Positions 21,143-34,079 of a stretch of DNA of 64,000 bases are shown in pieces. The stretch is from NCBI GenBank assembly GCA_030737875.1, contig CM060922.1, positions 299,575,456 through 299,639,455 on the forward strand, given 5' to 3'. The position numbers and the translations under genes are program-made. Position 1 is the first letter of the stretch. Every line of letters starts with the position of its first letter. Below the pieces are notes generated by a model. The model was given only the letters and a program-made list of their open reading frames with translations. It made no database searches and was not told the DNA's origin. Source of the stretch: Allium sativum (lineage: Eukaryota; Streptophyta; Magnoliopsida; Asparagales; Amaryllidaceae).

Positions 21143-24100
21143 GTAAAATACCAAGAGGGCAACTCCCTTAGTGTCAACCCCGAATGCCGAAACCAACATC
21201 ATATCAATACTCAAGGAATGATTCAACTCAACACATTTCCTGTCAGTTTTTGATTACGTTCTTTATTTTCTAAAGTTCTTATCAAATTATTTTCAACTTG
21301 ACTCTCGGATTTGATTTACGTATCCATTTCTTTAACGGGAATTATTGATTTTGACGATCGAGTTAAAATCCATGTTCCCAAAATGTTTAAATCCAAAATA
21401 TAACTTAGATTAATTACCTTAAATAAATAAATAATAAATAGAACTTGGTAAAAACTGGAAAGTAAATGGTACTTTCTTTAATTCGATAAAATCAAATTTA
21501 AATTTATAATTCTCTTTCGAATAATCTATATTCGATTAACGTTCCGAACTTTGGAATAAACTCGTCGTCTTAGGTCGTCCTGGTCCCTAATTCCACCTTT
21601 GAACTTATCACTTCCAACCTTTACTAATTTCCCTTTATATCACCATTTCAATTTGCAACTCGTTTTCTTTTAAAACATTATTCACTTTAAACGTAATTAA
21701 TAATTCTTTATAGAACATCTGGACTTGTTATGTCCAATAAATCTTGTTTTAAATAGCAAATACCAATTATATGTTAAAATCCCATCTAATGGCTATTTAT
21801 AAATTCATATTCCTATTTTGCTTTACAAACTCCATTTATATGTCAATTTCTCATTTATTATGTATCAAGTTTATAAATTAATCCCGTTTACACTTTCGAT
21901 TATAAATTTATTGGTTGCAAATCAAATATTGATTATTTTGCCAAATTCTAAATTATATAAGATATAATTCCTAAAAATAAATTATATTTATAGCTTTTGA
22001 CATCGTCGAATTCATATGACAAATGCTTATGTATTTGTCACAATCCTCTTTACATTTCTAACAATGAAATAAATTCATCGTTTTCCTTTCTAAACTATTT
22101 CCCTTCTTTAATTCATTTCAATTTTATATTTCCAAATTATCTAATACAAATTATTCTTTCTCATTTAAAAACATCTTTATAAACCGAAATGCTTGATTTT
22201 ATATAATTTAAACAAGTTATTTTCTCTAGCCCAATCGAAATTCCTTTTCTATAAAAAAATAGAACTTTTTCTTTTTAAACCCCAAATTCCTTTCCAATAT
22301 ATTCGAATATACTTTACGGTATTTAAATATCGACTATTTCAGATCAATGTTGTTCAAACATCCCAAAACACACAATAATCAATCACTGATTATTTGTCAT
22401 ATAATATAATGCAATATACATGAAAAACAACAAATAATTGTTGAGGAATCCAGTTGGATCCCTCCAACTAGTTTCCCTGCATCTATAGATGTTAATTAAC
22501 AGAAATAACATTTATTTCATATCAATATGGAATATTAGAATCAATATTTAAGCAACGGTTTATAACAGTATCTATAATTTCAACTAATCAATTAGCAAAT
22601 CAGCCAAACAACCATCACACACAACATTTAATCATTTTTATCAAATATTAAATAGTGTTTATAATATTATAAAACTGAACAGAGTTAGTGAGTTTACTCA
22701 CATTGTTCTTTCATCATTAAATAACGATAAACATTTGGTTGATCATATCAGACATTTAATCCCTCCATAAATTGAAACAAATCTCCAAATCTCTGCAAAC
22801 TAGATCCATAATGTAGCCTACGACCATACGATCCCAAAGGATCCTGTTTTGTTGAATTTCGATAATGTAGACATAAGTTATGAGGTCCATGATCCAGCAT
22901 GCTATTTAATTAACTTAAATTAATTAATTAATCCATAACTGGGCCTCACCCATAAATCCATCGGCCTCCTATATAAACTTTAAGCCTAGTTCATTCTTAA
23001 CCGTGCCTTATCTTCTTGATTTATGAAGTTTAAAACATTCCCAGTTTCACCATTTATAAGTGAAGATATTAATATAAATTCAACTAAACTAATTTTTCAT
23101 TAAAGCGGGCTTTACCTCAATGTCGGCCCAACCATTAACTTCATAGCCCAAAATCGCATATAATACTGTGTTCCTTCTTCCATATTACTCCGTGCAATGC
23201 CCAGTATGATGCTGCCATTTTCCGTGACTTTGAAGCATCCCAACCCATTAACTCTTCACGGAAATACCCAAACTACCATCATTCTTCGCTACTTCCATTC
23301 CTCTATAGCTGCTCCTCTTTACTTTTGAACACAGCTCCTGTTCATTTTCCAGCATTAAACAAAACATTGGACCGGCTAAAAGAATCTCGCATGCCTCATG
23401 CATTTAAACTTCTCTTTTACAGTATACTTCATCATTTCTTTCAAACAACACCTCCTCCCCAAAAGGATGCAAGCCCCAACAATTTGTTTTCTCCATTTCC
23501 GCAGGCTTCCACATCTTTTTGTTCCCACTGCATGCATGCTTTCTCCTCCCTGTAGCCCATCCGCGTAAGTTCTCTCTCCATACACCAACACTTCTCTCCA
23601 AACCGATTTCATTCTTCTCTCCTTCTCAAGCTACACTCACCCAGCACCATAAGAACGAACTCGAAATCAATGATTAAAACTGAAGGATGCTTCCATTGTC
23701 TACATGCTAGGCTCGAACTCTCATTACGAATAGCGTTGATAGCAGTGATGTCGAGCCCTACAGTTTCGAACAACATCCTTTGGACTAGAACTTAACCAAA
23801 CTTCAGGTATTAACTCCAATATGATACTTATTTTGCCAAACAAAGCTTTGAGTCCTTGAACTGTGGAAACCAAGGCTACTGCTGTTCGTTTTCTAGTATA
23901 CCGTAATAGTATTGAATGGCGTAAAGACCCCATGACAGTGTAGAGTAGCCCGGTAGCATTTCAAATATGTGATTTTTGATTTTATGTGGAAGAATTCATT
24001 TGTTTTAAATTTACTTTGGAGCCATTAAATGATCTCGTGTAATCCTGAAGCAAATAAGAAATCAACGCAGTGTATTTAAAGATTGAAGAAACTTGGTGGC

Positions 24101-25598
24101 CACGGATTTAGGTGAAATAGGATAGGTTGTAGATGCAGGAGACTGATGAATTTTCACTTCAGTGTAGCTGTTTGATTTTATGAAAGCTTTGATTTAACCA
24201 TTCCTGCATACTGTATGTGAAAATGTTTCCTTGGGCACGTGCTTAGATTTTAGAATAGCTTAAATTTCGGACAAATATGTAGGCTGTACACAATTGGGTC
24301 TATGATTTGAATATCCATCTCTTTAGTCTGTACAGTTTCCTTTCATACCAAGGCAAAAAAAAAATGTATATAGTATTTCAACTGCTACTCCCTACTACTG
24401 TGATCTTTCCGGTAGTGGCCATGTTCGGTTCAGATAATAGTTTAGAATCTGAAACCGCCTTTTCCAACCATGATTTATTCATGTAGCATGAGTTCGTTAA
24501 AAATGACATAACTTTTTGATGTTATGCATTCAAACTATATGGGTACATATTCAACATCCTTGTAAGCCTACCATTATCAAGTTTAATTATAATAATATAC
24601 TTCCAACATTTATCCATTTCCTTTTGTATCGATATAATAATTTCTTGGGACCATAACAAGTATAGGTAACATGATGTAGCTTCAAAACTTAACAAGTGGA
24701 ATTATTGTCTTTTCCCTAAAAAAAATGATGCTCAAGCATTCCAGGTACATTCGATTGTCAAGTAGGGAAAATAACTCGTCACCATATTTTTGTTTTAAGT
24801 TAGAAAATATGGGTACCCGCTATATACTGGTTCATTCACGCATGAACCACGAATGATAATTATAAAGATACCGTTGTGTCGAGCAATGTGCCATGATTCC
24901 ATAAATATAATAGTATAGACAAGTTAACTTATATTGTAAAACCCCAAAATGCTGATATAGGGTGCAAAATACTCCAAACAAAAAGTTGCTTATTTTCCAA
25001 AATAAAAATTATAGAAAATTTTTAAAAATTAAATTATAACTATGTCTCAAAAATCTTGTCCAAATTCAAAACCAATATTTAATTATATTAAATAAACCAT
25101 TACGGCTTATAAACGATTCCATAGCGATTTTCTGAATATTTTATTTGGACATAACTTGAAATCTATCAACCGAAAACTCGATTTTTCATTTTTGTTAGAA
25201 TAATACAGTTAATTAGATTCGAACGTTTCTTATTTCAAAGGAATCCGACTTATAACGAATCCTGTATATTCATTTGAAGTTCAAATCATCAAATTACGAA
25301 CTACTGTGCCGTAACGGGCTCGATTACAATTTCATAATTAATACGTTCAATTGTTGTTTGTACAGATTTATTCGTTATTCTAATTCGAATATTAACACAA
25401 TCAATTTTCTTAAATAATCCAATTTACACAGAATTGCCAATTCAGCTATCTCTGTCTATATCAAAATTTAATTATTCCACTATTTTATAAATTTAAATAT
25501 TCAAAATATTTGAATTCAAACCATTTGTATTACCAAACCCATATTCAAATAATTAAATTACTTAATTATTAAATCGTTAAAAATTATAGGACATTTCA
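21143..25598 (-). repeat. 3' LTR of the minus-strand gypsy derivative, truncated
   Basis: Contains a 2.84-kb segment (22326-25164) missing from the other LTR. That segment holds a minus-strand TATA-like box (complement of CCTATATAAAC at 22969) and so probably the promoter. A 16-bp palindrome AGTGAGTTTACTCACA-like sits near 22688. The distal ~1.8 kb (counterpart of 27389-29189) is lost at the junction with LTR-B. Short open frames such as 23376-23612 on the minus strand show no known domain. Confidence 0.65.
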
Positions 25599-25612
25599 TT
25601 CCTTCCACCTTA
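25599..25612 (-). promoter_or_regulatory. Polypurine tract (minus strand)
   Basis: Plus-strand TTCCTTCCACCTTA is the complement of TAAGGTGGAAGGAA, directly before the 3' LTR start TGAAATGTCC (mutated from TGTAACATCC). The GGACGAAA box lies just upstream, as in chromoviruses. Confidence 0.75.
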
Positions 25613-27373
25613 AAAATATTTTCGTCCTCGAAATTTATGATCCATAAAGATGCTACACTCTAACTCTTCACAACCTACTTGGTTGGAATTCTGTAATTCA
25701 CATTTCCATAACTCAGTTATTGTACCGAACTTCTAATTCTCATATCATACTTAACAATTCATTATCTGTTCGAAATGATCTATCCACCATTTTTGGACAA
25801 TCTATCATTAAATCCTTATCTTTGATTCATATACTCTTCTGCATATCTACATTTATTCCAGTTGATTTTAAATCCATTTATCAACTTCATTATTCCACTT
25901 GAAATCTCATTAACCAATTTTGGTTTTTCTTATTTTCAATTACAATATTAATTTATTTGTATTAACAAAAGTTGTCGAAAATTCTGAAAATTTTCTAACA
26001 CCTTAAATGTCCGAAAGAATTTCGCCAGTGTTACCTTTGTATGGCTCAATCGGTACAACTAAAACTCGCCTCTCTAGGTCTTCTCCAATCAAAAAGAAAA
26101 GCAAATAGCCAAGTGGCTTGCCAAATAGGCTCATAAATCTCATATGAAATATAAACTTGTACCTTTTTGTCGGGCATCCAGCTCTATCTCTTCCATTTGC
26201 TATCAAGTTTGCACTTACCAATGTATTCCCAATTGATTTCAATCAATTACTCCTCAAATCCAATCATTCTCTTATATCCAAACAGATTTCCATTTCAAAT
26301 TCAAATTCCAATCTCAATTCAAATTCTTACTCGATAATTTCATTACCCAGTTCAATTCCATTCCAAAATTCCATTACTTCACTAAGTTAAATTTCTATTC
26401 CAAATACGATTTCCAATTAACTGGCTTCAATTCAATCCAATTTTAATTAACTAAGTTTTTAATTTAATTTTAAATTTATTTACTTTTACCATTTAAATTT
26501 CTTTAACTTCACTAGTTAAATATAATTTCAGAATTCAGTTTCCTGGGTTTTTCAAATTAGTATGAAATCATATACATTTACATATAATAATAGCAAATTC
26601 AAAACGTTTGAATTTCTGATCAACTTATTTCCTCAAAACAATTCAAAACAAAATCTTTGGTAGTAATCTGTCACTTAGAAACTCGAAAATGAAAACTGAT
26701 GATGCGGCCGTCATCATCAGAATTATTTTCCAGTAAACGAAATGAGTTCAATACTATATCATTTCAAAACTTATTTTTAAAACACTTCCATTTTGAAATT
26801 AATTCAAAATGCCTTCTATATTATTTGAGGAAAAATATTTTCAAATCACTTAGGATCTTAAAATTCCCCTATATAATTCAAAATTCCATTACAAACACTT
26901 TTCCTAGTTTATGGGATTTTAATTCCAATCTTGATTTCAATTCATATTTTTTTAATTTTTATTTTATACTTATATGAATTCTGATTGGTTATTTATAATC
27001 ATCTCAATTATTATCTGATTCGATTATAATAACCACCAACGTGTTCTATATATATTACCATAATCCCAATGTATATACCTTTTTTATATCAAAATAGATT
27101 TGGGGTAAAATTATCTCATTTACCCTCTTTTCAAAACATACTATGTCGAATTACTCTGTTCAAGAGTTTAGAAACACCTATCGACACAGTTCGCATTACT
27201 GTATCAACCAGAATCATAAACTACTCGACAAACCGATCAACACAATATAAAACATTTTTATATAAATCTACATATACGCTCTTTCGTATATATACACTCA
27301 ACTCAATCTAGGGTATTTCTAACGCCTTCTCTACTGAGTCACGCCATAGAACCAAGGTAATTACTTAAACTTC
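25613..27373 (-). other. Internal region of the minus-strand gypsy derivative, no coding domain
   Basis: About 1.76 kb. The longest frames (26003-26242 minus, 26699-26977 plus) match no retroelement domain I know. The segment 25990-26080 recurs near 8225-8340, so it belongs to the family rather than being a private insertion. ATTCAAATTC-type A/T-rich phrases dominate 26230-26960. Confidence 0.55.
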
Positions 27374-27388
27374 AGCTCTGATATCACT
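27374..27388 (-). promoter_or_regulatory. Primer-binding site (minus strand)
   Basis: Plus-strand CAGCTCTGATATCA is the complement of TGATATCAGAGCTG, one or two bases off the iMet site TGGTATCAGAGC, and one base away from the LTR end at 27389. Confidence 0.8.
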
Positions 27389-30300
27389 GTAACGACCAGG
27401 TATTTTCGACCCCGAAAATCTACATAAACCACGATGTCGGCTATTCAAGCATCGGAAATACCAGATCGTTAATAGAAAGAAGTTAGAGGGTGAGAAATGG
27501 AAAGAAAGAAAATTAGAATAGAAGAAGAAGAACACAACAGAACAGAATCAGAGTAACACGAATCTCACAGCAGAACGAATAAAATATAGTATACAACATA
27601 ACTTTGGAAATACAACTTGTAACAGTATATACATACCATTATCACAGAACATCACAACGGAAATAATATCTATACATTTATCTAGTGTTGAAGCCTCCTG
27701 CTTCAAGCTCCTCCAAGTATATCTGTAAAATCCCGACTACTTGACTGCCCAAAAAAAATTTGGGCACCCAAGAGTTTAGGGAAAACAAACAAAATAAACT
27801 TTGGGTCAGTCATGGGGCTGGTGTGAGTATACTCCAACCATTCGGTTTAACTTTTCGAAATCCTTCTCAAAAGAAATGATAATCATAAAACCAATCCACG
27901 CATAAACATGGATGGCTTTTACCTTACGATAACCCAATTTTTTTTCCAAAATCAATACTTTTCTATTATTATAATAGTGTCTAATCACAAGTAAATAACA
28001 ATCTAGCAGAACACTTGCATCTCACGCTCTACATATATAATATACAATCAAAACCGCGGGCTCTTATTGGGGATTGAATTCCAACTATGAAAAGGTATGG
28101 CACCACCTGCCGATAGTGTATCTCTAGAGAGGAATACACTGGGTTCTACAAGAACATCTTGCAACCCGGCCCACACATGACCGACCACTCATTTCTCTTG
28201 AATGTATCGAATATATTGTCACCTACGGCTGCTAGCAATATAACCGTTCCCGGGAGATACAGAAGCGAAAAGAAGAAACAAATATGAATATTCTCTAGAT
28301 GGTGATAATATACCCGAATGGGGGCAACCCACATAGCCCTGCTACCTGCCCGATTTTTTTCATTTCCCATGTGATGAGGCGTGAGGTTGTATCGTACGCT
28401 TTGACATATCATACTTTCATTTACTTCGAATACCACATCATCATACCTGCCAAATCACAAATTGATTTCCACAAAATACCACATGTATAAAGCTAAAAGA
28501 AACGAATTCCTCCACCACCAAACGTGAATATGTATGAGAAGATCAACTTACGCGATCTATTAGATATACACTGTCAGACATTCGTCTAAACACATTGTCC
28601 TGGGTCTGGACAAACAGAGGGCACTATTCTGTAAATCCATCTTAGGCAATATCTACCTAGGCTCGCCAGAACAACCCTTGCATAAACTTCTTCTTCATTC
28701 GTCTTCATCATAGTTGATTCGCAACGCTAGTGCCCATATGGAGTGGTTTTCAAATAATAAATCTGATCCCGGTCTCTCCGTATTGACAATGGAAAAATGG
28801 TCAACAACTTTGATAGCCTGTTATTTAACTATTAAAGAAAAACATCCATGCACATAATGATCTTATTTCCAAATGGAAATTTTATCGATCAACCATCAAT
28901 CAACACTGAGACCCTTAAATTAATTTAGCCTTAATTAATTCGTTTCTCCATTTTACTATTTCCCCTTTTTTACAAATATTTCTCAAAACCCATTTGCCTC
29001 ACACGATCCTTGGAAAACGTTTCCATTTATTTAAACTATTTATTTTCTATATTTAGAAAATATTCCTTTCTATCATTGGGAATTTATTCCATATATTCAC
29101 TACTCTTATTTCCTATATCTAGAAAATATACGTTATTATTGGAAAACATTTTCATTTCTTATATTCACGCATCACTATCCTTTCAGTCCCTACCAATAAA
29201 ATAGCAAGAGGACAACTCCCTGAGTGTTAACCCCGAAGGCTGAAACCAACATCAGATCAACACTCAAGGAATGATTCAACTCAACACATTTCTAGTCAGT
29301 TTATGATTACGTTCTTTATTTTCTAAAGTTCTTTTCAAATTATTTTCAACTCGATTCTCGGATTCGGTTTACGAATCCATTTCTTTAACGGGAATTATTG
29401 ATTTTAACGATAGCGTTAAAATCCATGTTCCCGAAATGTTTAACTCCAAAATATAACTTAGATTAATTACCTTAAATAAATAAATAATCATAATTAAATA
29501 AGAAATGGATCTTGGTAAAAACTGAAAAGTAAATGGTACTTTCCTTAATTCGATAAAATCGAATTTCAAGTTATAATTCTCTTTCGAATAATATATATTT
29601 GATTAACGTTCCGAACTTTAGAATAAACTCACCGTCTTAGGTCGTTTCGGTTCCTAAATTCACTTTTGAACTCATCACTTCCAACCTTTTACAAATTTCC
29701 CTTTTTATCACCATTTCAATTTGCAACTCGTTTTCTTTTAAAGCATTATTCACTTTAAACATAATTAATAATTCCTTACAGAACATCTGGACTTGTTATG
29801 TCCAATAAATCTTGTTTTAAATAGTAAATACCAATTATATGTTAAAATCCCATCTAATGGCTATTTATAAATTCATATTCCTGTTTTTCTTTACAAACTC
29901 CATTTATAAGTCAATTTCTCGTTTATTATGTATCAAGTTTATAAATTAATCTCGTTTACACTTTCGATTGTAAATTTATTGGTTCCAAATCAAATATTGA
30001 TTATTTTGCCAAATTCTAAATTATATAAGACATAATTCCTAAAAATAAATTATATTTATAGTTTTTGAAATCATTGAATTCAGATGACAAATCCTTATGT
30101 ACTTGTCTTAATCCTCTTTACATTTCTAACATTGAAATAAATTCATCGTTTTCCTTTCTAAATGATTTCCCTTCTTGAATTCATTTTGAATTTATATTTC
30201 CATCTTATCTAATACAAATTATTCTCATTTAAAAACATCTTTATAAACCAAAATGCTTGTTTTTATATAATTTAAACAAGTTATTTTCTCTAGCTCAATC

Positions 30301-30815
30301 GAAATTCCTTTTCTATGAAAAATTAAAATTTTCCTTTTTAAACCCCAAATTCCTTTCCAATGTATTCAAACATACTTCACGGTATTTAAAACTTGATTTT
30401 TCACTTCTGTTAGAATGATACGGTTAATTAGATTCGAACGTTTCTTATTTCAAAGAAATCTGACTTATAACGAATCCTGTGTATTCATTTGAAGTTCAAA
30501 CCATCAAATTACGAACTACCATGCCGTTACGGGCTCGATTATAATTATATTATAATTATTATGTTCAGCCGTTGTTTATATAGATTTTTTTGTTACTCTA
30601 ATTCGAATATTAACTAGATTAATTTTCTTAAATAATCCAATTTACACAGAATTGCCAATTCAGCTATCTTTGTCTATTTAGAAATTTTATTATTCCATTA
30701 TTTTATAAATTTAAATATTCAAAATATTCAAATTCAAACCATTTGTATTCCCAAACCCATATTTAAATAATTAAATTAATTAATTATTAAATTGTTAAAA
30801 TTACGGGATGTTACA
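27389..30815 (-). repeat. 5' LTR of the minus-strand gypsy derivative, internally deleted
   Basis: 3,427 bp. Compared with the 3' LTR it lacks 2.84 kb at 30389/30390, where GGTATTTAAA joins ACTTGATTTTTC. Because the missing part seems to hold the TATA box, this copy has probably lost its own promoter. The part 28116-29180 also matches 6885-7850. Confidence 0.65.
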
Positions 30816-31520
30816 ATGGTATAATAAAAAAAGTTTGAAATGCTTTAAGTTGAATAAGATGATTTTGAATATAATGGTATTTTTGAAATAAGAAATAAAA
30901 AGTTTTGTTTCAAATATGTTTTAAAGGGTTTGATTAATGATGGAAAAATTAAAAAGGCCATGTGATTCTAGGTACTGAAACAGTGAACTCGTTTTATTTT
31001 TATGGTTGAATGATTGTTTATTTTGATAGTTAAATAACCGACTTTCAAAATCTGACCTATACGATTGTTGGTATGGAAAGACCGAGACCGAATTTTTATT
31101 CGAAAACCATTCCGATCAGCAAATATGTAATTGTGGAAGAGATCAGACGATGATCGAGAAAGAGCATTTGAAGACCATAGTCTTCATAAAGCGGAAGTAT
31201 TGCTTATAATCTCTGGTTAGCTCCCAGAGATAAACTGTGATTCTGTCGTGGTTGGAGTCTATGGGTTGCAAGGACTACTCGCTACTAATCTATAGGGTGA
31301 TTCCTAGGATATGGTAGGAGGGTGCTGTCGGTTGTCCAGTCCCAGGACAATGTGTATGGATGATGTGGCATTCAAAGTGAATGGTGGCAGATGTTCCAAA
31401 TGATACGTTATAACCTCAAGTCTAACAACCGAGAAATGACAAAAATCGGGCAGGCAGCATGGCTATGTGGGTCGCACCCATTAGGGTGTGTTGTTACCAT
31501 CTAGAAAATATTCATATTTA
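30816..31520 (+). repeat. Gypsy LTR scrap in the opposite orientation
   Basis: The end of this stretch (31440-31510) is the reverse complement of the segment near 28310-28370 and 7080-7150 (shared phrases GCATGGCTATGTGGGT, CATTAGGGTGTG and CGGGCAGGCAGC). It abuts the 5' LTR of the minus-strand element, so two copies of one LTR family lie head to head here. No reading frame. Confidence 0.6.
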
Positions 31521-34079
31521 CAAGTGCGAACCCGTGCTTCGCACACGGGGTTCCTTATACTTGTACTTTTAAAACTATATTATGCTTATTTTTTTACTAA
31601 ATTGATTTAGTGACACTGGTAATTTATTTTTGAATTTATTTATTAGTACTGCAAATTTATATTTCAATTGATTTTTATGTATAACCGTAGGTTTTGTAGA
31701 TAAGAATATACAACATGAATACACTATATTTGGAAAACTATATATTGCTGTAAATATGAGTGAATAGCGATTGGAAAGATGATATGAAAATTATATTAAG
31801 ACGAATAGGACGGTAATGAGTAAAATGTACACTAAAGATAAGGCATATACAATTCATCATCTAATTGAACTTGCATGGAAATTGGGATTCGTAGTTAGCT
31901 GTATAGTATAAAGGTGACAATAGTAGGGTTATTGAAGTAAAATATGTGGTTGTAGATCTGCCTAGTGCATGGATGAATTTAATTACATGAAAAACCAACG
32001 TCTATAGTACTTTTGCAATGTCAACCAAAAGCGATTTAATCCAAATTGAAATGTTAATTCATTTGAGCTAGCACTGTGTATTTAAACGCCGGAGATGGTA
32101 AATTTATCCATTTCATAGATGTATGCATAAATATTAGACATCTAAAATTGCTTGTGCGCATAGACCTAAGACAAATAAATGCAAGGTTTTAACAAAGAGG
32201 TACTTATTTAGTTTTGACTGTTTGTATCGGCAAGTAAATGCATTAAAGAGCGAAAGGCATAAGTTTAGATTCTATTCATAAAAACCAAACTAAACAAAAA
32301 CGTAGTGGCTGTGGGTATGTTTTGAAAATCCCAAAGAGGAAAAAAGTAACGGTTAAGACCAAAGAAATAATAAAGGGAAGATCAATTAAAGTTTAGTTGT
32401 ACACGACATAAGAGAAAAAAAAAACTTGCTTTGACTAAATATGACCAATATAAATCTTTTCGTCGAATGTCTGTAAAGTTGACAGCATCAGGATCCATAA
32501 CTATATACATGAGTAACGGAGAAGTTTCAACGTACTAAGTGCTGAATAAAATACAAGCTGATAATTTCCAACTGGACTAATTGTCTTCTTTATCGTATTT
32601 TATTCCATTATGATATGCTGCTTTTTTAATCAACTGGGCAATCTGATCAAAATTTAGTGGAAAGTTCAAAATTTATGGAAAACTCTATTGAAAACAGTAC
32701 TTGATATAAAGAATTTATTACAAATTACAAAATATATATCTCAGGCATACAGCAAATAACACCACGTTATTTCAAATATGTTACTCTACTGCATTTCCTA
32801 GGCAGTTACATACTTAGAAATATATAATAGTCTATTAAAACATCAAGAATAATTCAATCCACGTGTCCTAAACAGGAAAGATGTATTACTTTAAAGAAAA
32901 TTGGTTGGTTATAATCCGTATGTGTTCGAAATGACTGTAACACTGCTCCATTTATCAATGTACCAAATGCATTGTGGCTGCTCCTATCTCACGTCATCTC
33001 CCAGAACAAAAATAATAATTAACATATGCACACATAATATAAAAGTAACACGGTTTAATGTTCAACACCATAAAACACGTGGATAACAATAAAGAAATTA
33101 GCCTGTAAAATCGTTTGTCTTAGCTTACTGATTTCGATTTTTGCTTCTAACTTGAGGGATGACTCTTTTGCATATTTAACCCTATTTTAAGAACCATTCC
33201 TACTTCTTTTACCCTTGTCAATAACTCCAAGTTTACATAATAGGCTGAAAATCACAGAAATATAACTACATTCTTTTGTTACCAACCATTGTAAATTCAC
33301 CAATAAAAAAGCAACTTATCCAAACGATCATTTTACAATTTAATATAGGCATAACACCGTAATTGGCCAAACCATTCATAGGATTGTTAAAATAGTTCCA
33401 TCTTTCTGTTCCAGTTTTAGCAATAATTTTGCATGGTGTTAACTCGAAACTGAATCAAAATATTAATTATGTCAGAGTCGTATTTTTTATTTATGATACA
33501 ATATGATTGTCCAAGAAGAGCACTAAGAAGTCCATACTTATTGTACACCATGAGAACTTCCATTGCCCTTCATATGCTTGTACCTATAGAAGCAAAGCAC
33601 TGATTACGAAGAAGCTACGTAAGAGCTGCATAAAAGATTAAAAAACGCAAATACTAAAGCATGTTAGATCATGGGTAAATGTCAAAATGAAATGTAAAAT
33701 AATACCAAGCTACGAACAACAAAAGTACAAATGTTGTGCAAATTATAAATTAGTTGTGAGATGCATGTGATATGTGTGTGTGTGACACGTGTACTATTTG
33801 TAGCATTTTGATCATAATTTGATGTATGTATTGACGCCATATTTCTCTTTAAAACCTTAAGCATTACAATAAAGAGAATAATAGGAAGCAATGGTTTTTT
33901 ATGTTCCCCAAAAGCAAAAAAGCGAAAGACCAAATTTAATTTTATATATTAAAATCATTTTCCAAGCTGACCCTTTTGGACTTTCCTCCTATTCACGGAA
34001 TTCAAAATACACATTGCAAATGCAAAATTTAAGTCAAAGGGCCCTAAGTTATTAATATTGTTATCAAAATTTCGATAAA
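31521..34079 (-). mobile_element. Possible Helitron-derived segment (3' end at 31521)
   Basis: Starts CAAGTGCGAACCCGTGCTTC followed by GCACACGGGG. Read on the minus strand, this is a GC-rich hairpin (CCCGTG..CACGGG) followed by 9-11 bases and CTTG, close to the hairpin-plus-CTRR end of Helitrons. The same ~50-bp end occurs at 63787. The 2.5 kb to its right are AT-rich and without genes or Rep/helicase domains. The other end was not found, so the extent is a guess. Confidence 0.35.

Larger units (their letters stand above)
21143..30815 (-). mobile_element. Non-autonomous Ty3/gypsy derivative with very long LTRs, minus strand
   Basis: On the minus strand: 5' LTR (30815 to 27389), primer site, about 1.8 kb of internal DNA without coding domains, polypurine tract, then 3' LTR (25598 down to 21143, cut off by LTR-B). 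The LTR ends read TGTAACGACC at 27389 and GGATGTTACA at 30815 on the plus strand. The polypurine tract context, CCTTAAAAATATTTTCGTCC at 25609, is the reverse of the chromovirus motif ending in GGACGAAA. Shared LTR parts (21143-22325 with 29190-30389; 25165-25598 with 30390-30815) show roughly 7% differences in a ~220-bp sample I read, so the insertion is old. With no gag or pol it fits the large-retrotransposon-derivative (LARD) class. Confidence 0.7.

Noticed and set aside
24930..24960. TGTAAAACCCC as the start of another LTR
   Set aside because: No polypurine tract or primer site is adjacent and no matching end was found.
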